From assembly GCA_032622095.1 (NCBI GenBank), contig CP136061.1, positions 265,578,077-265,642,076 of the forward strand: a stretch of DNA of 64,000 nt, written 5' to 3'. The translations under genes were made by a program, and so were the position numbers. Numbering within the stretch: position 1 is the stretch's first letter; each line of letters opens with the position of its first letter. The stretch is from Siphonodentalium dalli (taxonomy: Eukaryota; Mollusca; Scaphopoda; Gadilida; Siphonodentaliidae). This document shows, one piece after another, positions 1-10,900 of the stretch. A model generated the notes under the pieces. It was not told the DNA's origin. It did not search any database and saw nothing but the letters and a program-made list of their open reading frames with translations.

Positions 1-1290
1 AATCCGATAGTAGAGTGAAGCTTGTACATATAATATTAGGTAAGGTGATATACACCATAGACCCACGAACTGAACCAAATCCTCAACTCTAGAAAACTTC
101 ACATGGTCTTAATGTGGTTGGGGTAACATATTTGCCACAAAAGAATAATCACTTTTGTTACCCGATATATGCATGTACTATTAAATTATAAGATAGGCGT
201 GTACTTATTTCCAAATAACGTGACCATGCACTTTCTCTTTATATAGAATGTCTTTATACATGAGAGTATCAACGTCGCGACAGGTGTTTGGGTGCTTCAT
301 CCCACTCCGACTTCGGTAATAAATTTCAACAGTTGAATATTTCATAATTCTATGAATTGCCAATATGGACTATATGTTGTTCACCAGACGCAATTCACTT
401 GCACCAGCGCGACTAATGCTGTTCTGATTGAGGTTACGACCTGATAGCACTGATGCGACGTCATGTTACCTTGACGACTAATGCTGTTCTGATTGAGGTT
501 ACGACCTGGTAGCACTGATGCGACGTCATGTTACCATGACGACTAATGCTGTTCTGATTGAGCTCAATCATCGCCATCTAAACCGCCGCGTTCTCACAGG
601 TGTGTTCCTTGCAGCAATCAAATATCACGACACAAAGTTACCTGATATTTTCTTTCAGATATTTTCTTGCAGATACTTATATGCCACCTATGTCACCAAG
701 TTGTTGAACTTATGTATAGAGACCTTCCACACCGGTCGAAATAAGAAAGTGGGCACTTTATTTGGAAATTTGTACATGCCTATATTATAATTCAATAGTA
801 AATACATATATGGGGTGGCAAAAGTGATTATGTTTGATTTTTGGAAAATCCGAATACCCCATCCCATCGAGACCCCATAAGAAGTTTAAAGAGCTGTGGT
901 TTTGGTTTGGTTCATGGGGCTGTGATATATAGCTACCAAATATACAGGAGTGTGGCGACACAGGATGTCTCCCTCCAACTACATGCGGTCAATGTTTTCA
1001 ACAATTGGAAATTTCATTCCTGGCACAAAATTAGTTGGAAATTTAACACCAGCAATATGATCATAGAGATTATTTAATGGATACAAATGACCACAAGTCT
1101 AGATGAACACAAATCACCCACCAGCGATAAAATAGAAGTGTTTTGTCTCCGTCGGAGAAATTCATGTATTATTTTCATTGTATTATATTGTATTATTTTC
1201 ATTGGTCAAGTAAGTCACATGGTGCATACCTGCTATTTTCTTGCCCATCATGTGAACGTGGTGTTATTCATGAAAAGCAATTATGGCTGA
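1..1290 (+). repeat. Dispersed long-inverted-repeat element, copy 1 (left edge outside window)
   Basis: The reverse complement of about 1-250 aligns with about 740-1000, so the two are arms of a large inverted repeat around a unique centre at 255-740. The sequence is found again, diverged, at 40955-43703: 1-250 matches the reverse complement of 42290-42525, 355-790 matches the reverse complement of 41150-41450, and 1080-1290 matches 43320-43490 directly. Short ORFs at 518-790 and 841-1290 lie wholly inside this repeat and are not supported as genes. Site 288-302 is the empty equivalent of a hAT insertion in the second copy. The left end is not visible. Confidence 0.7.
411..563 (+). repeat. 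65-bp tandem repeat, 2.3 copies
   Basis: Copies begin with GACTAATGCTGTTCTGATTG at 411, 476 and 541. The first two are nearly identical and the third is cut short where it runs into sequence shared with 41340-41350. This is a local expansion inside the larger repeat. Confidence 0.9.
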
Positions 1291-2104
1291 AGGTTTAACC
1301 TAATACCATCTTAAGTCCCAAAAATGTCATAAGTTGCCCATACTTTTGGTGAATGTAATTTTTTTTCTTCTTGCCTTATTACAATAACTTCGGTACCCCT
1401 GAATATCTTTTGTGAACAGCTGACAGACAGGATGAAACATTTTGAGATTTTCTGCGCAATCCTAGATGGCCGCCAAAGTTTCGATTTTTATCTAAATGTG
1501 ACAAGTGTCACGTGAAAACCGTTATCAATAATCTGTTGATTTACTAATTCAGGGTTAATGGACGAGCGACTGGTAATTCGAAAATAATAAGGACGAACGG
1601 TGTAGGGACATAATATATCTTAGTTCGCAATGACCTGTCACGAGTCCATTAACTGACTTCAAAAACAATTTTAAAAGATACAAGAAGGAACTGCTTTCAT
1701 ACAGATTCAAAACTATATTTATTACATGATTCTACCCTTATTCCATTCAATAAACACATTCTATAAATTGTGATATTAAACGTTCGTTTAATAACAGGAA
1801 ATAGTGCCAGGTGGCCTTTGACTTCAGGTTTGTGGTCTGTTAACATTCCATAAGGTACGTCTCAAAATACTGTAGCTTCCAATATTTTTCCAACAAACTA
1901 TTATGAATGAAGAGTTTGAAAAATTATATCATTAAATATACGCCAATATATGCGCCAAAGAGTCTTTATTTATCTAGGACTATTTCTTTACGCGGCAAAC
2001 AACGAATAGTGGCGTGAAACGTCATATCATGTCTTATAGAAGCCGATGTTAGTTTCGCGTTCCATTTGTTGATTTAAGTATGTTTTGTCGATGTTTTGGA
2101 TCAT
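1291..2104. other. Intergenic, nothing recognised
   Basis: AT-rich sequence with no ORF of note, no RNA-like fold and no clear repeat relation elsewhere in the window. Confidence 0.5.
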
Positions 2105-2275
2105 GTAATAAATAGAATCTACAACTCGTCCCCAGTTGATAGCGGAAATAACAAAACTCGTCCATTAAATTAGGTCTGGACCTCGCCAAAGGCTCGGTCC
2201 AGACCTAATTTACTGGACTCGTTTTGTAAATTCCGCTATAAACTGGGGACTCGTTGTAGATCCTCTATTTACAAT
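2105..2275. repeat. Near-perfect hairpin palindrome (about 170 bp)
   Basis: The left arm runs from TAATAAATAGAATCTACAAC to AGGTCTGGACC and is answered by its reverse complement ending in the CTCTATTTACA block. The centre is a short loop around CGCCAAAGG. Arms are about 75 bases with few mismatches. This is a foldback MITE-like unit, one of at least five palindromes of this size here. Confidence 0.85.
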
Positions 2276-2848
2276 ATCATAAGGAACATAAAATTTGTGA
2301 CCATTTAGATTGATATTTAACTATAGCATATGGGGCCCGATAAGGTATCGCAAGCTGGATACTGATAAACCCGAGCTATTGCCATTGTGTTGGCCGGATT
2401 AAGGAGCAAAAGGTGCTTAGGCTCGGATTCCAAACGTGCTCGCAGCGATAGCTAGTACAACAAATCGATGGGTATAATCTCGAGTGTGACTTTAAAACAT
2501 TTGCAAGCACCGCGATCGCAAACTTACCTGTCACTAATACAAGGAAAATTGTTCTACGTTATAGAATCTCGAATTACATTGTTCAGACTTCGTCGTTGAT
2601 AGTCGTTATATCTCTGGTGTCAGTCACCAATAACCTTGGTCTGTTTACACTTGAAAATTATTCAGAAAAATCTATGTTGTGACACGTATATTGCATGGGC
2701 GTCGGTAAGAGGCTACACCAGTGTTGGTAACTGATTCCGTTTATAAACTGTCCTTGATAATCCATAATTTTCATATCGTGCTGCTAAGCTATACAAATAA
2801 TGAGGTTCATACATTGAAGCTGTTGTGATCGATGGCGTTAGTTTCTTT
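2276..2848. other. Intergenic, nothing recognised
   Basis: No supported ORF, repeat or RNA gene was seen. Confidence 0.5.
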
Positions 2849-3300
2849 AACCCTTTCCATACCGAAGAATCATTGATGAGAAGTTATTCCATAGGAAATG
2901 TTCAGATAATAAGTTTAACCCTTTCTATATAAAAGCATCATTGATGAGAAGTTATCCCATAGGAAATGTTCAGAAAATAAGTATAACCCTTTCTATACTA
3001 CAGCATCATTGGCGAGTAGTTATCGCATAGAAAATGTTCAGATATTAAGTTTACACTTTCTATACTTCTATACTAAAGCATCATTGACGTGTACTATCCC
3101 ATAGGAAATGTTCATATAATAGGTTTAACCCTTTCTACACTAAATTAGCATTGATGAGAAGTTATCGCATAGGAAATGTTCAGATAATAAGTTTAACCAT
3201 TTCTATACTACGGCTTCATTGGTGAGTACTATCGCATAGAAATGTTCAGATAGGTCATTTGTTGAACTTATTATCTAAACATTTCCCACAGTAAATAGGA
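2849..3300 (+). repeat. 68-bp tandem repeat, about 6 copies, with inverted end
   Basis: Each unit starts AACCCTTTCTATACT, continues with a CATTGATGAGAAGTTAT block and ends near AAATGTTCAGATAATAAGTT. Starts are at 2849 and 2917, then at similar steps. From about 3255 a TTGTTGAACTTATTATCTAA block is a partial reverse complement of the unit end. Related single copies lie at 42838-42910 and 58245-58400, so this is a dispersed family that became tandem here. Confidence 0.85.
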
Positions 3301-3658
3301 ATCCTTCTGCACTTTTATGTATCTGTCGTCTGCTTTTACCTTAACATCCCTCCAAATGAATAATAAACAATTCCGTTGTATAATTTTACAAGTGAATGGA
3401 AAAATCAATTTGATATACAAACGGTTAAAATTTGTTTTGTATATCTAAGTACACACACTTCTCTATTTCGTGCACAAACGTACATAAGTAACTAGTTGAT
3501 GTGTGAATATCACTTTATGAGCTGATCTATTTAGACACATTCGATCTATGGGCTGGAGACAACGGGCGAGATATGGGCGCCACGTCACGAGATATGGGCG
3601 CCGCGTCACGAGATATGGGCGCCACGTCACATTCCATCATGATATACATTTCAGCATC
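3301..3658. repeat. Intergenic with 21-bp x 3 tandem repeat
   Basis: GAGATATGGGCGCCACGTCAC is present three times in a row from 3568 to 3630. The remainder shows nothing recognisable. Confidence 0.8.
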
Positions 3659-4062
3659 TCTTTTACCCAACAAACCGGCCAAAAACGCCCAAAATAAAGC
3701 TTCAACAGCCTAAAATATCTTCGGTCTGTCTCAATAACACCATACAAATATGGATATCATTGGAACCGGTTCATTGACCACATTGTGATGGTTACAGTTA
3801 TGCCCTGTGCCAATACATTCTCTTATATATGCGAGTCGACCATAGGTCGCCTCGCATATATAAGAGAATGCATTGGCCTAAAAAAATCTTTTTTTTAACA
3901 CTTTTTACCAATTTTTCTTACAACAGTTTTATAATTTTTTCTTTCATTTTTATCATTTTTAATATGTTAAGCCAATGCATTCTCTTATATATGCGAGGCG
4001 ACCTATGGTCGACTCGCATATATAAGAGAATGCATTGGCACAGGGCCGTTCTGTTTTTTACC
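3659..4062 (-). mobile_element. TTAA-type MITE with twin palindromes, copy A (worn ends)
   Basis: Two palindromes of about 70 bp, each built on AATGCATTCTCTTATATATG and its reverse complement, flank an AT-rich centre of about 100 bases. Copies B (16423-16803) and C (60753-61105) have the same structure in the opposite orientation, with termini CCCTTTACCCAACA inside TTAA duplications. Here the left end reads CTTTTACCCAACA, TTAA is lost and the right end is decayed. Paired ORFs on both strands at 3829-4131 are by-products of the palindromes. Confidence 0.85.
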
Positions 4063-4447
4063 TTGATGAATTTAGGAGACCTATGTGCACAACATGTACA
4101 TGCTAGGCAATTGGGTAACATGATATTTTGAGCTCTTTCGGGTCAGTTTATTGTTACAAATAGTTCTATAGCATGTATTTGGCCGACATATAGATTACAT
4201 CTAAATTAATAATTTTCAATCTGCTGCAGTCAAAATATCGACTACTGGTGTCGACACAGATGGCACAAAAGCAGGTATATTTCGGGGGGTGGGGTGGTGG
4301 CATTGAGGTGAACACAAGCATGCAATCTGCTGGCTAGCCCGCAATGCTGAACATATATTATATTATTAATCACAGTAACCAAGCCAATGCGCCATTTTAA
4401 AAGTATAATTCGTGATGGATTATCTTAGAAAAACAAGATCTGAACTG
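4063..4447. other. Intergenic, nothing recognised
   Basis: No supported ORF or repeat was seen. Confidence 0.5.
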
Positions 4448-4577
4448 TATAGAGGTTTTAAAAAGTATTTCGTTCGTCCCTAAATCGAACAAAAACGAAA
4501 ACAGCATTATTTCTTAGAAATTGATTTTGTGTTTGTTGGATTTGCGGATGAAAGAAATAATTTTAAAAACCTCTATA
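4448..4577. mobile_element. Short terminal-inverted-repeat element (130 bp)
   Basis: It begins TATAGAGGTTTTAAAA and ends with TTTTAAAAACCTCTATA. Inner sequences are weakly complementary, around CGTTCGTCCC on the left and GGATGAAAG on the right. A MITE with TA-flanked ends is the simplest reading. Confidence 0.6.
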
Positions 4578-4841
4578 AGTTCACATTTAGTTACTAACTG
4601 GTTATAACGATTTAGTGACTAACTTTTTTTCTTGCAAAGATCTTGCCAAATCATTATAACATGTTAGTAACTAACCATTTTTCTTGTAATGACTCAGGTT
4701 ACTCGTTACAACGATTAATTAACTTCTTAAAACGACTTAGGTAACTAACTATGTTCACGCTCTTCAACATCATATCATTTGGACTTCGCGACTTCTGAAA
4801 TGAAAATAGTGGAAACACCAATCAGCGTTCTGTGTGATTGT
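4578..4841. repeat. Degenerate TAGTAACTAAC-type repeats
   Basis: Loose repetition of TAGTTACTAAC/GTTAGTAACTAAC blocks between about 4590 and 4750, both orientations mixed. No gene. Confidence 0.4.
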
Positions 4842-4920
4842 TTTTACATGATTATTTTACATGATTATTTTACATGATTGTTTTACATGGTTGATTTACA
4901 TGATTGTTTTACATGATTGT
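4842..4920 (+). repeat. 15-bp tandem repeat (TTTTACATGATTATT)
   Basis: About five copies just upstream of the EGF exon. The unit contains ATG, so it produces in-frame start codons ahead of the exon. These probably have no meaning. Confidence 0.85.
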
Positions 4921-4969
4921 GTGCACCGCAATCTCTTCTAGTTCTTTCTTTACTTATTTATGTTCACAG

Positions 4970-5075
4970 AAAATGCCTGATTGTCAGAACGGTGGGGTCT
5001 GGGACCAATCTGTTCAGAGTTGTCAGGGATGTGACCCTTACTTCATGGGACCATTCTGTGAGAGATATCCATATG
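4970..5075 (+). CDS. EGF-like exon of a fibrinogen-related lectin gene
   Basis: The exon is preceded by a pyrimidine-rich tract ending TTATGTTCACAG and followed by the donor GTAAGC at 5076. It encodes 35 codons plus one base, with the pattern C-QNGG-V-W...C-QG-C...MGPFC-E typical of the C-terminal half of an EGF module; four cysteines are visible. The single leftover G joins AT at 7212 to make Asp, giving ...CERYPY-DCSEI in frame with the FReD exon. The gene would be secreted or extracellular. Signal peptide and other upstream exons were not found. An ATG at 4913 runs in frame into this exon, so an alternative first exon starting there cannot be excluded, but the strong acceptor makes that less likely. 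Confidence 0.75.
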
Positions 5076-6136
5076 GTAAGCACGTAAACACCACATTTGC
5101 TTTTCACGATTCGCACAGTGAGTAAAGCCTATTAATTTAGGCTATATTAGCACATTGACAAATTGCGCTGATCTTCGTCATAAATGAATATATACATGCA
5201 TTTTCATAGTTTTGCGTGATAAACTTTTGGGTTACGAAGAATGTTCTTTCTATTGTTGCGTCCGTGATACACAGGCCACAAACGATATCATTCGGTTCCG
5301 TTTTTTGTGTCCGGTTCGGCGTTATTATCATCCGGTTCGATAACACAATGTACGCTGTTATCGAATGTCTTGTTCTCAAGCGTGAACAAGTTACTAAATT
5401 CGATATTTGGTGCATCAGCTTGAATAGTTTTGTTTTTAGTCTGAAGAAAGTATCAGAAATTATCGGATTGTCAGACAGTGTATCAATGGTATTAAGCTTC
5501 ACAATGTTGCTGGGTGCATCAGAATTTCAGGATATGTTAATGAAAAACATGTAAAAATCGCTGTCTCCCATTCAAGTGTACATGATGTAATCCCTGGTGT
5601 CATGTGAATAAATCCTAGAAATATCATTAACATCCACATAATAATAGTTTTCTTCCCAATAAACATGAATTTAGAACAGTTTACGGCTGGCGGAAACGTT
5701 CGAAGCGTAGAAAATGGGAGAACTATATCTCTATATGAGATCGCTTGAACGGTTCATAGCGATTTGCTTTTAAATAGCACCGACAAATATCCAAATTGAT
5801 TATCGCATTATATTAGAAAATATCGATAAAATCAATTTTAATTGATAGAAGCGATTCCGGATAGGTGTCCATGACTCATTTAGTATTTCATACCTGGACA
5901 CTATATAAACCGTATGTAGAAAAAGATATTCCATATTTAATAACGGTTTCAATGTGAATTTGAGATTTTTACAGCGAAAAACTTCAGGAGCTAAAAGGGA
6001 TTCATGCAATGTTTGGTGAATTAATGCGGTAAAACCACTTGACATACGAGGTTTATTAAAAAATTGCTTTGACATGTACATCAATTTAAGACTGGAGTCC
6101 AATTTTGAAGGATTAGATAAACTGCGCTGACTTAAG

Positions 6137-6256
6137 TGATGACATAATTAATACTGACTGTAATAATCATATAATAAATCATTAATTTTCTAATAATTAG
6201 ACAAATAATGAATTGTTATATGATTATTACAGTCATAATTCAATGTATATCATCAC
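6137..6256. repeat. AT-rich palindrome in the intron
   Basis: GACTGTAATAATCATATAA on the left is answered by TTATATGATTATTACAGTC on the right. The palindrome is about 120 bp with a short AT-rich loop, so it is a foldback unit. Confidence 0.8.
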
Positions 6257-6329
6257 AGAAGTCCGCGGACTTCAGCTCATCTTTCAACTTACCCATTCAT
6301 ATTAATGTAGGTTGGTCCAATCGGTTACC

Positions 6330-7000
6330 TCTCAGACTGTACTGAGCATGATTTGTCATTAATAGCTTCGTTAATATCTTATTCTCTCCGAGGCTGTACC
6401 GAACATGATTTGTCATTAATAGCTTCGTTAATATCTTATTCTCTCCGAGGCTGCACCGAACATGATTTGTCATTAATAGCTTCGTTAATATCTTATTCTC
6501 TCCGATGCTGTACCGAACATGATTTGTCATTAATAGCTTCGTTAATATCTTATTCTCTCCGAGGCTGTACCGAACATGATTTGTCATTAATAGCTTCGTT
6601 AATATCTTATTCTCTCCGAGGCTGTACCGAACATGATTTGTCATTAATAGCTTCGTTAATATCTTATTCTCTCCGAGGCTGTACCGAACATGATTTGTCA
6701 TTAATAGCTTCGTTAATATCTTATTCTCTCAGAGGCTGTACCGAACATGATTTGTCATTAATATCTTCGTTAATAGCTTATTCTCTCCGAGACTGTACCG
6801 AACATGATTTGTCATTAATCGCTTCGTTAATATCTTATTCTCTCCGAGACTGTACCGAACATGATTGGTCATTAATAGCTTCGTTAATAGCTGATTATCT
6901 CCGAGACTGTACCGAACATGATTTGTCATTAATAGCTTCGTTAATATCTTATTCTCTCCGAGACTGTACCGAACATGATTGGTCATTAATAGCTTCGTAA
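6330..7000. repeat. 57-bp intronic minisatellite, about 11-12 copies
   Basis: The unit covers TTTGTCATTAATAGCTTCG, TTAATATCTTATTCTCTCCG and AGGCTGTACCGAACATGA. Most copies differ by 1-3 bases. Because 57 is a multiple of 3 and the unit lacks stops in some frames, it stays open on both strands (215 codons +, 134 and 85 codons -). That explains the apparent 19-residue repeat proteins; none looks like a real gene. Confidence 0.95.
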
Positions 7001-7211
7001 TAACTGGTGCTCTTCGTGGCCGGTAATATTAGGGTCAAATTTCCGTTTGTTAAAAACTACAGCTATATTCTTTAACTTTACTCATAGTGACAGTTTCAAG
7101 TCAAAGTTCACCGAACACCAGTGTCTTTCTGTTAATAAATGCTTCATAAAATCCGAAAATATTTAAAATTTACAAATTATAAGCGCATTATATCTAAACA
7201 TTCTTCTTCAG

Positions 7212-7894
7212 ATTGCAGTGAGATTAGCACTGGTGGTTGGGGGTGGACAGGAAATGGGATTGGGTTCAAAACGATAAAGCCCGCGGCTTCTGGCGCCCCA
7301 TTTGAGGTTTACTGCATGCTTGCGTATGGTGGCTGGACATTTCTGGAGGTTCGGCGGCACTTTACAAATCCACCTCTGGACTTCAACAGATCATGGTCCG
7401 AGTACAAAGATGGGTTTGGTGACATCCGCGCAGCGTCGCCTGGGGACTACTTCATTGGCCTTCAGAAGATGTCAGAGATAACAGCCAGAGGGCCATTTAT
7501 GTTAAACATCATTGGATCTTTTAGCAACCATCAGAGAATTTACAACAATTTCCACATCGACAATGAAGTGAAAGGATTCACAATACATTACGGAGACTCG
7601 TATCCGCATTCCACAATACCTCTGGCCAATGGATTTGATGATGGAACATACCTCTCTCCCGGAAGCATCAACGGGTCCCGCTTCTGCGCATATGACAACG
7701 ACTGTGGAGGGTGTGCCATGACGATGGGCTCGGGGTGGTGGTTCGGGGATAACTGTACAGGGGTCAATCTTCATACACCATCTATCGTTGGATCGCACGT
7801 GGCCGAGTGGCCAGACTACTATACCCCAAATACCATATACAAAATGGCACAGATAAGGTTCATGGTGAGATTCGGAAAATATGGCAATGTTTGA
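7212..7894 (+). CDS. Fibrinogen-related domain (FReD), terminal exon
   Basis: Acceptor TTCTTCTTCAG precedes the exon; coding ends at TGA 7892-7894. The 227 residues (first Asp split across the junction) form a full FReD: DCSEI at 1-5, FEVYC at 31-35, GGW at 40-42, FNRSW and the YKDGFG block, and IGLQKMSEIT. The C-terminal half has RFCAYDNDCGGCA at 157-169, GWWFGDNC at 175-182 and VNL at 185-187. In the family this region holds a calcium site and a pocket for acetylated sugars. The D-N-D of the calcium loop and the GWW...C signature are kept; Cys159 and Cys165 are extra. Extracellular recognition, such as innate immunity or clotting, is the usual family role; the specific ligand cannot be read. 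Antisense ORF 7502-7969 is a shadow. Confidence 0.88.
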
Positions 7895-8425
7895 CTCCAT
7901 CCAACCGGGGACATAGCTCAGGGTTTTTGTTGGGGTGTCAATTTTGGATTTGTAACTGCACCAACCCATCCTCTTGAATAATCAAATTCCTAACTTCAGA
8001 AATCTTCATTGTTTCTAACCTAACACCCCATTATGGCTGAAACGTTTCCAATATATCTCCATTTCAATCTAAAAACGAAAAACTAGTCTATGAAATATAT
8101 GAGTGCATCGAGAAAACTTTCATTAAAAGAAAGTTTCGGTGAAATCCAATCGCTGATAGCACGTTTTGTGAAGAAAAATTGCTGCACGTATTTTGAAATG
8201 TTTGCAAAATATTCGACCAATAGCTTAAAAACGACACATTCTTACTTAGCTATTGAATTTTTATTCCAAAGTTCAGGATATCAGAAAGATCTTGCGATCA
8301 GATTAAATATTGTTGTTGTTTTTGTCATGATTGACATTTTGTTGGGCAGTTTTATCAAAGTTGATAGTTGGACAAATAAAATCCCAGCTGCTATGTCCCT
8401 GTGCCTAGCCTCGGCTAATGGTGTC
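7895..8425 (-). repeat. 3' flank of the FReD gene with decayed LINE 3' sequence
   Basis: From about 8085 the sequence matches 11860-12360 and 12640-12780 in the same orientation (CTATGAAATAT...CATCGAG..., GTTTCGGTGA..., GCACGTATTTTGAAA...). On the minus strand those copies carry the C-terminus of a LINE reverse-transcriptase ORF; this one is more worn. The plus-strand ORF 8090-8551 therefore crosses repeat sequence and is not supported. An AATAAA near 8372 could serve as a poly(A) signal for the FReD gene. Confidence 0.5.
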
Positions 8426-9218
8426 ATAGACCAGGCTGTGGCGGATGTAGGTTCCACCGGAGAGCGCAGAAATTGCGATTTGTATTTCCTGATAGGTATT
8501 CTCCAGGGGCATTGTGATATTGGAGGCGATCAGCGATATTCTGGGGCATAGAGATACTACAGCCTGTTTTCCATTTTTGTTATCTCAAAATGTATTCAAG
8601 TGTAAACAATCCACATCTTACACACTTTAGGAATATATATTACTAATTATTTTTAAAAAAAATCAAGTTTTATGGGTTTTCAACCAGTCAAACCAAATTC
8701 CTACCGTATTGCTGTATAATGCATGACATTTTCACAATCTCAATAGCATGTATAGCCTAATGCATCAGTAATCGACATGACTAATTTGAAAAATATTCAA
8801 TAAAATAAAATAAAATGTTTACTTCGCCTTCCTTCCTCATCATACGCGGGAAAGTCATTACCACAAACCATTTTCTCTTGGTTCTCGGTCTGCATAATAT
8901 TACTGGCCAAAAAGAAACATATACAGGTAGCAAATCTTTTAGGCCATTGCATTGATTAGTAATGATTACAATTTAGTATAAATACCGCACAGGCTGAAAA
9001 GGCACAGCTACTTGCAAGTGGGACATGGCCATTAAAACCATCAGATAAACATCAAACTGTTCTTTTGGGTTGACAACTTGAATTTGGAGACACAAACGAG
9101 ACATGGGGTTCTTAATTCCACCCAAATTGTAGCTCTCCAACAGGAGTCCCATGTTCCCTTATATTTAAAAGAAACAGTTATGTTTGACAGAAAAAAACAC
9201 ATGAAACAAAGGGAGCAA

Positions 9219-9944
9219 TTGAACATAATTTTGGCTCAAAAACGTTCACCTTCCATGGTTGGAGTTGATTTAATCAACGAGTCATTTTCCAATAAAACCT
9301 ATGCCAATGCGTTCTCTGTGTCATTGTTAGGAAATTAAATACTAAAGATGAGACTGTGATAAGATATGCAAGGTGGCATACCTTAGACCGACAAAATGCT
9401 TAATGGGAAGGTCATAAGAAAACAGTTTTAACATAACTACCACCCATCGGTTCTAAGGTCACCAATTTCAGAACAATCGAGCACTATATGGCATATCTTC
9501 AGAAACTCGCCACAGAAGTTAACATGTCAGTGTGACCATGGATGTCGGTGGAGCAATTAATGCATACAAGTTGGTTTGAATTTCCCAGAACGCTTCAATA
9601 ATGTTGTTATCCATTTGGGAGATTTCCATTTCATTAAGGAGAATTTTTGTTTAGTCGGGGTATTGTGACAGATTCTGGTTTTGAGGACATTGTGTTTCAA
9701 GCAGTTGTTTGCTCTTCACGGAGGTTGAATTGTGTTTTGGCTGTAAGCATTATAACCGGCGTTCGACAGTTCATAGTGCATTGTCGGAAGCACTAGAAAA
9801 GCTACTGTTTGACAGATTATTGTTGGAGCATGATACCCAGATACCAGAAGTATTAGTTCAATCAGTCAGGGATTTCATATATGACCCAACATCAGTTCAA
9901 TATGCTGATATCATCTGCAAATACAAATTGTTCAATTGTCTAGT
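9219..9944 (+). pseudogene. Decayed ORF of an uncharacterised repeat-borne protein family
   Basis: Joined across frame changes, the loop reads LNIILAQKRSP.., YLQKLATEVNM, DVGGAINAYK, FPERFNNVVIHLGDFHFIKE, DSGFEDIVFQAVV, then KHYNRRSTVHSALSEALEK and LLFDRLLLE. I recall ORFs with blocks of this kind (hydrophobic + G-x-FH, SGF-DI, KHYNR...H...EAL) from many invertebrate genomes as repeat proteins without an assigned function; this is memory, not a search. At least three frameshifts or stops make it non-functional. Its position inside a long inverted repeat suggests it was cargo or transposase of that element. Confidence 0.5.
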
Positions 9945-10421
9945 TAGTGTCTCCAAATTCATGTCAAAGTTGTCAACCCAAAAGTATGTCAGAACACTTG
10001 CAAGTAGCTGTGCCTTTTCAGCCCGTGCGGTCTCGATATCGCATACTAAATTGTAATCAATGCAATGGCCTAAATTATTTGCTACCTGTATATGTTTCTT
10101 TTGGCCAGTAATATTATGTAGACCGAGAACCAAGAGAAAATGGTTTGTGGTAATGACTTTCCCGCGTATGATTAGGAAGGAAGGCGAAGTAGACGTTTAA
10201 TTTTATTTTATTCAATATTTTTCAAATTAGTCATGTAGATTACTGATGCATTAGGCTATACATGCTATTGAGATTGTGAAATTACGATGCATTATAAAGC
10301 AATACGGTAGGAATTTGGTTTGACTGGTTGAAAACCCATAAAATTTGAGTTTTTTTTAAAAATAGTTAGGCATATATATTCAAAAGGTGTGTAAGATGTG
10401 GATTATTTACACTTGAAAACA

Positions 10422-10900
10422 TCTATTTACGAATGAAATTCGTAAAAACCTAGCGAGTGGTCCAATATTTCGCCAGAAAATCCACTTTTTGTAATTTTTT
10501 GAAAAATCTCGAAAAACTCAGAAACTTTGGGGTAGGGGAAATATTTCTTAATATATCAACTAAACGGATGCGAATTGCACATTAGGTTTTAGTACATCTG
10601 ATAGAATATTATTTTTGTCAGGTTTTTAAATCACATTCAGAGTCTTAGTCCATATTGTTTAGAAGTTATCGCATCTTATGTGCGGGCAACATTATGAAAT
10701 TTTCGATATTTTTCATGAAATAAATAAGATTGTTTAGCAAAACATTATTTCGCCTGAAATAAAACTATCGGTTCTTTATTGTACTCATAGGTAAGACTTT
10801 GTGCAATGTGATAACGTTTGGAATATGCTTCTAAACCTAACTTGTGTGAATTTATATGTATTTTTAGTGAATTAAAATATCTTCGGCAAATTTTGAGAGA
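10422..10900. other. Insertion inside the right arm of the inverted repeat
   Basis: The left arm is continuous where the right arm is split between TTTACACTTGAAAAC and AAAATGGTAAACAGGC. The inserted ~480 bases are AT-rich and contain no ORF or clear terminal repeats. Confidence 0.55.

Larger units (their letters stand above)
5076..7211 (+). other. Phase-1 intron of the EGF-FReD gene
   Basis: The intron starts GTAAGC and ends TTCTTCTTCAG. It contains a palindrome at 6137-6256 and a 57-bp minisatellite at about 6330-7000. Short ORFs at 5137-5554 on both strands lie inside it, show no recognised motif and are not supported. Confidence 0.7.

Noticed and set aside
2340-2460. GC-richer segment considered as tRNA- or SINE-like
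   Set aside because: No A box and B box pair, no cloverleaf and no second copy in the window.
3829-4131. Matching ORFs on both strands with MRVDHRSPRIYKRMHW
   Set aside because: They arise from the MITE palindromes and recur at 16399-16732 for the same reason.
4904-4970. Possible signal peptide directly ahead of the EGF sequence
   Set aside because: The first in-frame ATG at 4913 lies at the end of a tandem repeat, the hydrophobic core is weak, and a strong acceptor site sits at the exon start. Kept only as an alternative.
6353-7000. 215-codon plus-strand ORF (and 134- and 85-codon minus-strand ORFs) with a 19-residue repeat
   Set aside because: Produced by a 57-bp minisatellite inside an intron; both strands open equally, with no start context or domain.
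7502-7969. 155-codon antisense ORF over the FReD exon
   Set aside because: The plus strand encodes a clear FReD domain, so the antisense frame is a shadow.
8090-8551. 153-codon ORF downstream of the FReD exon
   Set aside because: It overlaps LINE-derived sequence present three times nearby and the end of the long inverted repeat; no domain.
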